A DNA stretch of 64,000 bases from DASYAE01 sp036501535. Its GTDB lineage: Bacteria; Actinomycetota; Actinomycetes; Streptomycetales; Catenulisporaceae. The DNA lies in contig DASYAE010000202.1 in NCBI GenBank assembly GCA_036501535.1, forward strand, positions 1-64,000. The letters are read 5' to 3'. Below the pieces are notes generated by a model that saw only the letters and a program-made list of their open reading frames with translations, made no database searches and was not told the DNA's origin. Positions 8,405-16,460 of this stretch are shown piece by piece. The number at the start of each line of letters is the position of its first letter. Within the stretch, counting starts at the first letter, position 1. The position numbers and the translations under genes are program-made.

Positions 8405-10966
8405 ATGGCCCGCCGCGGCGCCAACCCGGAGACTGACGAGCCGTTCGAAGAGCGCATCGTCGAGATCGACGTCACCGAGGAGATGTCAAACTCCTATCTG
8501 GAGTATGCCTACTCGGTCATCTACTCGCGCGCGCTGCCAGACGCGCGCGACGGCCTCAAGACGGTGCACCGCCGGGTGCTTTACCAGATGAACGAGATGG
8601 GCCTGCGGCCGGACCGCGGGTTCGTCAAGTCGGCCCGCGTGGTCGGCGAGGTGATGGGCCGGCTGCACCCGCACGGCGACGCCGCGATCTACGACACGCT
8701 GGTCAGGATGGCGCAGCCGTTCTCGATGCGGCTGCCGCTGGTGGACGGGCACGGGAACTTCGGCTCGCTGGGCAACGACGACCCGCCGGCCGCGATGCGG
8801 TACACCGAGGCCCGGCTGTCCCCCGCCTCGCTGCTGATGACCGCGGACATCGCCGAGGGCACGGTGGACTTCGGCCCGAACTACGACGGGCAGGAGACCG
8901 AGCCGGAGGTGCTGCCGGCCGCGTTCCCGAACCTGCTGGTCAACGGCGCCGCCGGGATCGCGGTCGGGATGGCCACCAACATGCCGCCGCACAACCTCGG
9001 CGAGGTGGTGGCCGCCGCCCGGCACCTGATCAAGAAGCCGGACGCGTCGCTGGACGAGCTGATGCGGTTCATCCCGGGGCCGGACCTGCCGACCGGCGGC
9101 CGGATCGTGGGCCTGGACGGGGTGCGGGACGCCTACGAGTCCGGCCGCGGGGTGTTCCGGATCCGGGCCGCCGTGCACATCGAGGCGGTCGGCGGCCGGC
9201 GGCAGGGCATCGTGGTGACCGAGCTGCCGTTCAACGTCGGCCCCGAGCGGGTGGTGGCGAAGATCAAGGAGCTGGTCCAGGCCAAGAAGGTGCTCGGCAT
9301 CGCGGACCTGAAGGACCTGACCGACCGGACCAACGGGCTGCGCCTGGTGATCGAGGTGAAGAACGGCTTCCACCCGGAGGCGATCCTGGAGCAGCTGTAC
9401 AAGCTGACCCCGCTGGAGGAGTCGTTCGGCATCAACAACGTGGCGCTGGTCGACGGGCAGCCGCTCACCCTCGGGCTCAAGGAGCTGCTGGAGGTCTACC
9501 TGGACCACCGGTTCGAGGTGGTGCGGCGGCGCAGCGAGTTCCGCCGGGCGCGCCGGACGGACCGGATGCACCTGGTCGACGGCCTGCTGATCGCGCTGCT
9601 CAACATCGACGCGGTGATCCAGACGATCCGCACCTCGGAGAACGCGGCCGACGCGCGGGCCAAGCTGATGCAGCGTTACGAGCTGACCGAGGTGCAGGCG
9701 AACTACATCCTCGACACGCCGCTGCGCCGGCTGACCAAGTTCGACCGGCTGGAGCTGGAGAACGAGAAGGAGAAGCTGGCCCGGGAGATCGCCGAGCTGA
9801 CCGCGATCCTGGAGTCGGACGCGCTGCTGCGCAAGACCGTGTCGGACGAGCTGGCGCGGATGGTCAAGGAGTTCGACACGCCGCGGCGCACGGTGCTGCT
9901 GGAGGCGGGGGCGGTGCCGACCGCCGCGGCGGTGCCGCTCGAGGTCGCGGACGCGCCGTGCCGGGTCCTGCTCTCGACCACCGGGCTGCTGGCCCGGGTC
10001 GCCACCTCCGGCGAGCCGTGGGGCGGCGGATGGTCTCCCGACGGGGAGTCGGACGTGCGGGCGAAGCACGACGCCGTCGTCTCGACGGTCGAGGCGGCGC
10101 TGCGCGGCGAGGTCGGCGTCGTCACCTCGGCGGGGCGGATGGTGCGGCTGAACGTGATCGACCTGCCGGAGCTGCCCGCCATGACGAGCCTGCCGGGCGT
10201 GGCCGGCGGCGCGCCGATCTCCGAGTTCGTGGATCTGGGCGCGGACGAGGCGGTGCTGTGCCTGACCACGCTGGACCCGCAGTCGCCGGGCCTGGCGCTG
10301 GGCACCGCGGCCGGCGTGGTGAAGCGCGTGGTGCCGGAGTACCCCCCGAACAAGGACGAGTTCGAGGTGATCACGCTCAAGGAGGGCGACCGGGTGGTCG
10401 GCGCGATCGAGCTGCTGACCGGGCGGGAGGACCTGGTCTTCCTCACCTCGGACGCGCAGCTGCTGAAGTTCTCCGCGGACCAGGTGCGGCCGCAGGGCCG
10501 GCCGGCCGGCGGCATGGCGGGCATCCGGCTGGCCGACCGGGCCTCGGTGATCTTCTTCTCCGCGCTCGACCCGGACCGGGACGCGGTGGTGCTGTCGGTG
10601 GCCGGGTCGACCTCGGCGCTGCCGGGGACCGGCACGGGGAACGCGAAGCTGACGCAGTACCAGCTCTACCCGTCGAAGGGCCGGGCCACCGGCGGGGTGC
10701 GCTGCCAGCGCTTCCTGCGCGGCGAGGACCAGCTGGTGTTCGCCTGGGCGGGGGCGGCGCCGGCGCGGGCGGCGGACGGCGCGGGCAATCCGGTGGAACT
10801 GCCGGCGCGCGACCCGCGACGGGACGGCTCGGGCAGCCCGCTGCGCAAGCCCGTCACCGCCATCGCCGCGTCGCCGGCGCCGACTCCGGAGAGCCGCCAG
10901 TCGGCCGTCTCGGCGGAGGGCGCGGGCGAGCTGGACGCGGTGAACGGCACCGATGTCCAGGGCTGA
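8405..10966 (+). CDS. parC: DNA topoisomerase IV subunit A-like (ParC/GyrA family)
   Basis: An 853-residue type IIA topoisomerase A subunit. The breakage-reunion domain has the active-site Tyr133 in AMRYTEARL and the quinolone-contact helix at about residues 77-97 (ending HPHGDAAIYDTL). The coiled-coil gate is the Glu/Lys-rich segment near residue 450. The C-terminal third is a beta-pinwheel domain with repeated blades. The GyrA-box QRRGGKG is not seen, which argues for a ParC-like enzyme (decatenation) rather than gyrase. The residue matching E. coli GyrA Ser83 is Ala93, a natural state also found in mycobacterial GyrA. The start is well supported by GAGGAG upstream. No B subunit (parE/gyrB) lies in the window. 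The last 60 residues form a disordered Ala/Pro/Ser tail. Confidence 0.9.
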   Translation: MARRGANPETDEPFEERIVEIDVTEEMSNSYLEYAYSVIYSRALPDARDGLKTVHRRVLYQMNEMGLRPDRGFVKSARVVGEVMGRLHPHGDAAIYDTLVRMAQPFSMRLPLVDGHGNFGSLGNDDPPAAMRYTEARLSPASLLMTADIAEGTVDFGPNYDGQETEPEVLPAAFPNLLVNGAAGIAVGMATNMPPHNLGEVVAAARHLIKKPDASLDELMRFIPGPDLPTGGRIVGLDGVRDAYESGRGVFRIRAAVHIEAVGGRRQGIVVTELPFNVGPERVVAKIKELVQAKKVLGIADLKDLTDRTNGLRLVIEVKNGFHPEAILEQLYKLTPLEESFGINNVALVDGQPLTLGLKELLEVYLDHRFEVVRRRSEFRRARRTDRMHLVDGLLIALLNIDAVIQTIRTSENAADARAKLMQRYELTEVQANYILDTPLRRLTKFDRLELENEKEKLAREIAELTAILESDALLRKTVSDELARMVKEFDTPRRTVLLEAGAVPTAAAVPLEVADAPCRVLLSTTGLLARVATSGEPWGGGWSPDGESDVRAKHDAVVSTVEAALRGEVGVVTSAGRMVRLNVIDLPELPAMTSLPGVAGGAPISEFVDLGADEAVLCLTTLDPQSPGLALGTAAGVVKRVVPEYPPNKDEFEVITLKEGDRVVGAIELLTGREDLVFLTSDAQLLKFSADQVRPQGRPAGGMAGIRLADRASVIFFSALDPDRDAVVLSVAGSTSALPGTGTGNAKLTQYQLYPSKGRATGGVRCQRFLRGEDQLVFAWAGAAPARAADGAGNPVELPARDPRRDGSGSPLRKPVTAIAASPAPTPESRQSAVSAEGAGELDAVNGTDVQG

Positions 10967-10997
10967 GACAGGAAGCCGGAATATGTGGCGGTGACGC

Positions 10998-11825
10998 TTG
11001 AGTGACGCAGGGTCAGGCGGTGCGGAGGGCGCGGGCGGCGCGATCCGGTGGATCTACGCATTCATCGACCGGCCGTTCGCGCAGTTCGAGCGGGCCTGCG
11101 AATTCTGGCTCGCGGCCACCGGGACGCGGCTGTCCGCGCTGCGCGGAGAGCGCGGCGAGTTCGCCACGCTGCTGCCGGAGGCCGCGTCCGACGCCTTCGT
11201 GAAGATCCAGGGCGTCGGCGACGACGGGCAAGGGGCCCATCTCGACCTCGCGGTCGAGGACGTCCCGGGTTACGCGCGGCGGGCGGTCGGGCTGGGCGCG
11301 ACGACGGTGTTCGAGGAGCCCGGCCTGTCCGTGCTGCGCTCCCCCGCCGGGAAGCTGTTCTGCGTCTGCGCATGGGAGGGCGAGGCGCGCCGTCCGGCGC
11401 CGCTGGACCGGCCGGGCCCGGACGGCTCCGGCGGCCGCAGCCGGCTCGACCAGGTCTGCATCGACGTCGCGCCGCGGCACGTCGCGGCCGAGATCGAGTT
11501 CTGGGGCGCGCTGACCGGCTGGGAGCGGCACCCGGGCCGGCACGGGCTGGTGCTGTTCAAGCCGCCGGCCGCGCCCGGCCTCGGCCCGGGCGTCCCGATC
11601 AGGATCCTGGTGCAGTGGCTCGAGGGGGCGGACGAGCCGACCGGCGCGCACATCGACATCGCCTGCGCCGACATCGAGGCGGTCCGGGCCTGGCACGAGC
11701 AGACGCTCGGCGCCACGACGGTGCGGGCGCTGCCGTGGCGCACCATCATGCGCGATCCGGTCGGCGGGACCTACTGCCTGACGAAGCGTGATCCGGATAC
11801 CGGCGTCATGCAGGGCTGGGCCTGA
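10998..11825 (+). CDS. Two-domain VOC (glyoxalase/dioxygenase fold) protein
   Basis: A 275-residue protein with two vicinal-oxygen-chelate domains in tandem: about residues 15-125 (IRWIYAFIDRPFAQFERACEF to VLRSPAGKLFCVC) and 145-265 (LDQVCIDVAPRHVAAEIEFW to IMRDPVGGTYCLT). Such fused pairs are typical of actinobacterial VOC proteins, often resistance or detoxification proteins, but the substrate cannot be inferred. Candidate metal-binding His/Glu residues are in HLDLAVED and HIDIACAD. The start appears to be TTG at 10998, since nearby ATG and GTG codons are out of frame or run into stops. It begins 31 bases after parC and may be co-transcribed. Its stop lies only 9 bases from the stop of the convergent SpoIIE-type gene. 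Confidence 0.82.
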   Translation: MSDAGSGGAEGAGGAIRWIYAFIDRPFAQFERACEFWLAATGTRLSALRGERGEFATLLPEAASDAFVKIQGVGDDGQGAHLDLAVEDVPGYARRAVGLGATTVFEEPGLSVLRSPAGKLFCVCAWEGEARRPAPLDRPGPDGSGGRSRLDQVCIDVAPRHVAAEIEFWGALTGWERHPGRHGLVLFKPPAAPGLGPGVPIRILVQWLEGADEPTGAHIDIACADIEAVRAWHEQTLGATTVRALPWRTIMRDPVGGTYCLTKRDPDTGVMQGWA

Positions 11826-11834
11826 ACCTGCTTC

Positions 11835-14180
11835 TCAGACCTCGAACCAGATGATCTTGCCGTGCGCCGTGGTGCGCACGCCCCAGCGGCGGGAGAGCTG
11901 GTCGACCAGGAACAGGCCGCGGCCGCCCTCGTCGCCCTGGTGCACCGCCCGGGGGCGCGGCGCGGCCTGCAGCTCGTCGGAGACCTCGCAGACGAGCGAG
12001 TCGCGGCCGCGCAGCAGGCGCAGGCCGATCGGGCCGCGGCCGTACCGCAGCGAGTTCGTCACCAGCTCGCTGACCAGCAGCTCGACGGTGTCCGCGGCGA
12101 TGTCGGCCGAGCCGGGGCGCAGCGCGGACCAGTCGCGCAGCTGGCGGCGCACCAGTTCCCTGGCTCCGGCGGCCACGGTCGGCTGGGCGGACAGGACCCA
12201 GGCCGCGACCCGGTCCTCCGGGAACCGGTCGAGCGCGGCGACCAGCAGGGTGGCGTCGTCGGCCGGCTTTGCACCGAGCAGCGACTCGAAGGCCGCGTCG
12301 CAGGCCCGCTCCAGCCAGCCGTCGGACAGGCCCATGCGCGCGCGCTGCGGCTCGCCCGGCACGGCCGGCCCGACCTTCGAGACCACGCGCTGCAGGTCGT
12401 CGATGCCTTCGTCGATGTCCCGGGAGCGGTCCTCGACCAGGCCGTCGGTGTAGAGCACCAGGGCGCTGCCCGGCTCGACCGCGAAGGCGCGCTCCTCGAA
12501 GCGCTCGCCGCCGACGCCGAGCGGGATGCCGGCCGGCAGCCGGACCGTCTCGACCGGGCCGCCGGGGACCGCGAGCAGCGGCGGCAGGTGGCCGGCGCAG
12601 GCCATGGAGCAGAACCCGGACACCGGGTCATAGACTCCGTATATGCATGTTGCGATATGCGACTCGCTGAGCGACTTCGCCACCTCGTCCAGCTCCCGCA
12701 GCAGGATCGCCGGGCTCAGGTCGAGCCGCGCGAGGGTGCGGGCCGCCGCGCGCAGCTGGCTCATGATGCCGGCCGCGTGCAGGCCGCTGCCCATCACGTC
12801 GCCGATCACGAACGCGACCCGGTAGCTGGGCAGCGCGATCACGTCGAACCAGTCGCCGCCCACCTCGGTGCCGCTCGATCCGGCGCGGTAGCGGTATGCC
12901 AGCCGGGTGCCCTCGGGGCCGGCGTTGCCGGGCACGAGCGAGCGCTGGAGCAGCAGGGCGGCGGTGCGCTCGCGCAGGTAAAGCAGGGCATTGTCGAGGC
13001 TGACGGCGGTGCGCGTGGCGAGCTCGCCGACGATCTCCAGGTCGGCCGGGCGGAACGGCTCGCGGGCCGCGGACCGGGTGAACCGGGCCAGGCCGAGCAG
13101 CACTCCGCGGGCGGTCAGCGGCGCGACGATGACGCGGCGGCCGTCCTGGTCGGGCGCGAGGAACCGGGCCACGACGGGGTCCGGCGGCGGGTCGAGCAGC
13201 TCGCGCCCGGCCGGGACCGGCCCGGGCGCCGCGGCCAGCGCGACGCTGCCGGCCATCAGCTCGTACAGCTCGGATCCGGGCTCGACGACGAGCGGATCGC
13301 CCTCCTGGTCCCGGTCGTCCGGCAGTTCGCCGTCCACGGTGCCGCGGTGCGCGGCCAGGCGCAGCCGGATCGGCCCCTCAGGCGCCGGCCCGGGCTCGAC
13401 GGCGGGCTCGAGGACGCGTTCAAGCAGATGGACCGCGGCGGCGTCGGCGAGCGACGGCACCGCCACCTCGGCCAGCTGTCCGGCGGTGGCGTCCAGGTCG
13501 AGCGAGGTGCCGATGCGGTTGTCGGCCGCGTGCAGGATCGCCGCGCGCCGCCGGGACCGCCGGCCGCGCTCGAGCGCAGCCTGACGCTCGGTCACGTCGG
13601 CGATGATGCCGGTGAGGCCCAGCACCCGGCCGTCGGGCGCCTCCAGGCGTGCGAAGGAGACCGACCAGTACTGGTCCGACCCGCTGCCGGCGCCCGGCAC
13701 CGAGTTCCTGGTCAGCATGTTCGTCACCGGCTCGCCGGTGTCGAGCACGTGCTGCTGGAGCAGCAGGACGATGTGGTCGACGCCCGGCATCGTCTCCTCG
13801 ATCCGGCGGCCGACGTGCTCGGCCGCGGTCAGCCCGTCGAAGGCGCACATGGTCTCGTTCGCCCGCACATAACGGCGTTCGGTGTCGTAGATGCTCACGC
13901 CGACCGGGACCTGGCGGAAGAGCGCCTCGAGCAGCGAGCCCTCGTACAGCGCCTGATCCGGCGTCGGCTCGGACGCCGGTTCGGCGGCCTGTTGGTGTGC
14001 GGGCTTGCCACCTGACGGAGTGTCACGCGATGTGATGTCGCGATCGGCTGATCGGGCGTCGTCGGGCCGGCGCGGTTCGGCCGGCGGGCGGCGCGCCGCG
14101 TCGGATCGGCCGGCTCCGGCGCCGTCCGGGAGCGCGCCGCGGGCCGCCGGTCCGTCGGCGGGTTCGGGCTGAGCGGACAT
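11835..14180 (-). CDS. PAS-GAF-PP2C(SpoIIE)-HATPase regulatory phosphatase
   Basis: A 781-residue multi-domain signalling protein. In order: a disordered Pro/Ala/Arg-rich N-terminus (1-75); a PAS domain (about 80-200, FRQVPVGVSIYDTERRYV, ending GIIADVTERQ); a GAF-like domain (about 215-405); a SpoIIE-type PP2C phosphatase (about 425-640) with metal-ligand motifs VGGDWFDV, GDVMGSGL, YTDGLVEDR and ADDATLLV; and a C-terminal anti-sigma-factor-like ATPase (about 650-781) with ELVTNSLRYG and GGRGLFLVDQLS. Proteins of this layout control anti-anti-sigma/anti-sigma partner switching through both kinase and phosphatase activities. No partner STAS protein is in the window. The ATG at 14180 follows GGAG by 6 bases. 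The short AT-rich stretch at 14239-14250 upstream may hold its promoter. Confidence 0.9.
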   Translation of the reverse strand: MSAQPEPADGPAARGALPDGAGAGRSDAARRPPAEPRRPDDARSADRDITSRDTPSGGKPAHQQAAEPASEPTPDQALYEGSLLEALFRQVPVGVSIYDTERRYVRANETMCAFDGLTAAEHVGRRIEETMPGVDHIVLLLQQHVLDTGEPVTNMLTRNSVPGAGSGSDQYWSVSFARLEAPDGRVLGLTGIIADVTERQAALERGRRSRRRAAILHAADNRIGTSLDLDATAGQLAEVAVPSLADAAAVHLLERVLEPAVEPGPAPEGPIRLRLAAHRGTVDGELPDDRDQEGDPLVVEPGSELYELMAGSVALAAAPGPVPAGRELLDPPPDPVVARFLAPDQDGRRVIVAPLTARGVLLGLARFTRSAAREPFRPADLEIVGELATRTAVSLDNALLYLRERTAALLLQRSLVPGNAGPEGTRLAYRYRAGSSGTEVGGDWFDVIALPSYRVAFVIGDVMGSGLHAAGIMSQLRAAARTLARLDLSPAILLRELDEVAKSLSESHIATCIYGVYDPVSGFCSMACAGHLPPLLAVPGGPVETVRLPAGIPLGVGGERFEERAFAVEPGSALVLYTDGLVEDRSRDIDEGIDDLQRVVSKVGPAVPGEPQRARMGLSDGWLERACDAAFESLLGAKPADDATLLVAALDRFPEDRVAAWVLSAQPTVAAGARELVRRQLRDWSALRPGSADIAADTVELLVSELVTNSLRYGRGPIGLRLLRGRDSLVCEVSDELQAAPRPRAVHQGDEGGRGLFLVDQLSRRWGVRTTAHGKIIWFEV

Positions 14181-14245
14181 CCACCGCTCCATGCGGGTGA
14201 GGGGATCTGCTGGCGATCTCCTACCCCCAGGGAAGGGGTTTTATA

Positions 14246-14755
14246 TTATGTTTCCGCGCGTTTGACCCATTCGGGTGGGAGATCCGGAACCGCCAGCACG
14301 TCGAGGATCAGCAGGTCACCGGGCAGCCAGGGCAGCTCGGCCGTCTCCGGTGCGCCCGGCCGGACCCAGCGCAGTTCGTCGTGACTCTCCAGCGGCATCG
14401 GATCACCCTGTGTGATACAGGCCCGATATGTAAGCACCCGCATCGCTCCGCCGAGCGCCGGATACTCGGGCCCGACCCGCTCGCCGATCTCGACCTCGAC
14501 GCCGAGCTCCTCCCGGCACTCGCGCACCAGCGCCGCGACCGGCGACTCGCCGGGCTCGACCTTGCCGCCGGGGAACTCCCACAGCCCGGCCAGCGCCGGC
14601 GGCTCGGTCCGGCGGGCGGCCAGGATCCGGCCGGAGCGCTCGATCACCGCCGCCACGACCACGCCGACCGCGGGCGCCCCGGCCGCGCTGTGCTCGTCCA
14701 CGCTGTGCTCGTCTGCACTGTGTTCGACTGCGGTGTGTTCGTCCACGCCGGCCAT
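14246..14755 (-). CDS. NUDIX hydrolase, MutT-like (8-oxo-dGTP diphosphatase type)
   Basis: A 169-residue protein. The full Nudix box is present as GGKVEPGESP...REcREELGV (residues 62-84 or so), and the N-terminal strand VGVVVAAVIERSGRILAARR is typical of MutT-type enzymes that remove oxidised nucleotides. Substrate specificity is not proven by sequence. The first 25 residues are unusual: four tandem copies of a pentapeptide EH(S/T)(A/V)x, coded by 15-base repeats, give an acidic, His-rich tail. The ATG at 14755 puts the repeat inside the protein; the next internal start would remove part of the fold. It is read divergently from the PLP decarboxylase gene and is followed by the SpoIIE-type gene on the same strand. 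Confidence 0.85.
   Translation of the reverse strand: MAGVDEHTAVEHSADEHSVDEHSAAGAPAVGVVVAAVIERSGRILAARRTEPPALAGLWEFPGGKVEPGESPVAALVRECREELGVEVEIGERVGPEYPALGGAMRVLTYRACITQGDPMPLESHDELRWVRPGAPETAELPWLPGDLLILDVLAVPDLPPEWVKRAET
14681..14740 (-). repeat. 15-bp tandem repeat coding EHSxD pentapeptides
   Basis: Four imperfect 15-base units at the start of the NUDIX gene code for EHTAV, EHSAD, EHSVD and EHSAA (residues 6-25). Copy number could vary by slippage without shifting the frame. Confidence 0.75.
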
Positions 14756-14940
14756 CGTCCCACGCGCGGCGGACCGGCCCGGTCGCGCGGGCATTTGCGA
14801 ATCCGGCAGCACCGCAAGGCGAATCCTTGGCCTGATTGGCACATGCACAAGAAATCCCCGGACTTCATGTCGCCATGACAGCCGATTCTGCGTCCCGCGC
14901 GAGTCGACTCCCCGGCGCACGCCTGGTAATACTCGGGACC

Positions 14941-16332
14941 ATGCACTCCTCCAGCCCGCACCTGCCGATGCACACGTACGACGCGCGCCTCGCCGATCTG
15001 GTCTTCGACTACATGCGCGACCGGCTGCAGCTCGACCCGGTGCCGCTGGACCATCCCGGGGACCGGGCGAAGCTGGCCGCGGTGCTCGACGGGATCATCG
15101 GGCCGCAGGGCCGCGACCCCCAGCAGGTCCTGTCCGTCTACGCCGACCACCTGGCCACCGCGGTCATCTCCTGCGACAGCCCGCGGTTCCTGTCCTTCAT
15201 CCCGGCCGCGCCGACGAAGGCCGCGCTGCTGTTCGACATGGTGGTCTCCTGCGCCTCGCTGCAGGGCATCTCCTGGCTCGAGGCGGCCGGCGCGATCGCC
15301 GCGGAGAACCAGGTGCTGCGGCTGATCGCGGACCTGGCCGGGATGCCCGCGCAGGCCGGCGGCTGCTTCGTGACCGGCGGCTCGGCGGGCAACCTGTCCG
15401 CGCTCACGGTGGCCCGGGACTCCGCGCGCCGCCGGCTGGGCCTGGGCATGTACGACCCCTGCCGGATCGCGGTCGGCGACCAGGCGCACTCCTCGATCAT
15501 CAACGCCCTGCACATCATCGGCGTCGAGCCGCTGCTCGTGCCGTGTACCGACCACCGGCTCACCGGCGCGGACCTGCGCGCCGCGCTGGAGCGGGACGCC
15601 GCGCTGCCGGGGCCGCGCCCGCCGGTGATCGGTGTGGTCGCCACGGCCGGCACCACCAACGCCGGGATCATCGACGACCTGGCCGGGATCGCCGCGGCGG
15701 CCGGCGAATACGGGCTCTGGTTCCACGTCGACGGCGCCTACGGCGGCGCGGGCCTATTCGCGCCCAGCGTGCGGGACCGGTACGCAGGGATCGAGCACGC
15801 CGACTCGTTCGTAGTCGACCCGCACAAGTGGCTGTTCGCGCCCTTCGACTGCGCCGCCGTGCTCTACCGGGAGCCGGCGCTGGCCAAGTCGGTCCACACG
15901 CAGGACGCGTCCTATCTGGACGTCATCCACACCGACGCCGAGGAGGAGTGGAACCCGACCGACTACGCCTACCACCTCACCCGCCGCGCCCGCGGCCTGC
16001 CGCTCTGGTTCTCCTTGGCCGTCAACGGCACCGACGCCTACCGCGACGCGATCGAGGCGGCGCTGGCCATCACGCGGACCGCGGCCGGGATGATCCACGA
16101 GCACCCGGATCTGGAGCTGGTCCGCGAGCCGGAACTGTCCGCGGTGCTGTTCCGCCGGACCGGCTGGGGCCCGGCCGACTACGACGCCTGGTCCCGGCGG
16201 CTGCTGGCCGGCCAGATCGCCTTCGTCACGCCGACCGGCTGGGAGGGCGAGACAGTGGCCCGATTCGCCTTTCTGCACCCCGGGACCACGACGGCGATGG
16301 TGCAGGAGATCCTCGACTCGCTCGGCGCTTGA
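14941..16332 (+). CDS. Pyridoxal-phosphate-dependent amino acid decarboxylase (group II)
   Basis: A 463-residue enzyme of the aromatic-L-amino-acid/glutamate decarboxylase group. The PLP-binding lysine is Lys296 in VVDPHKWLFAPFD, with the preceding conserved strand WFHVDGAYGG and the phosphate-binding TGGSAGNLSAL. These place it in the group II PLP decarboxylases (type I fold); candidate substrates are aromatic amino acids, glutamate or ornithine-like compounds, and sequence alone does not decide. The ATG at 14941 gives the normal N-terminus (MHTYDARLADLVFDYM); an in-frame ATG at 14875 would add 22 unconserved residues. It stands alone and is read divergently from the NUDIX gene. No biosynthetic partner genes are adjacent. 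Confidence 0.88.
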   Translation: MHSSSPHLPMHTYDARLADLVFDYMRDRLQLDPVPLDHPGDRAKLAAVLDGIIGPQGRDPQQVLSVYADHLATAVISCDSPRFLSFIPAAPTKAALLFDMVVSCASLQGISWLEAAGAIAAENQVLRLIADLAGMPAQAGGCFVTGGSAGNLSALTVARDSARRRLGLGMYDPCRIAVGDQAHSSIINALHIIGVEPLLVPCTDHRLTGADLRAALERDAALPGPRPPVIGVVATAGTTNAGIIDDLAGIAAAAGEYGLWFHVDGAYGGAGLFAPSVRDRYAGIEHADSFVVDPHKWLFAPFDCAAVLYREPALAKSVHTQDASYLDVIHTDAEEEWNPTDYAYHLTRRARGLPLWFSLAVNGTDAYRDAIEAALAITRTAAGMIHEHPDLELVREPELSAVLFRRTGWGPADYDAWSRRLLAGQIAFVTPTGWEGETVARFAFLHPGTTTAMVQEILDSLGA

Positions 16333-16460
16333 GGCCCGCCCGGTAACAGCGGCTACACAGTCGGGCCGGTAGGCTTGCACCGCCGAATGGCCCCGCGATT
16401 CAATGCGCACATGGTCGGCGAACACCGGTCGCGGGCCGCGAGCGAGGGGAATCCAGACGG

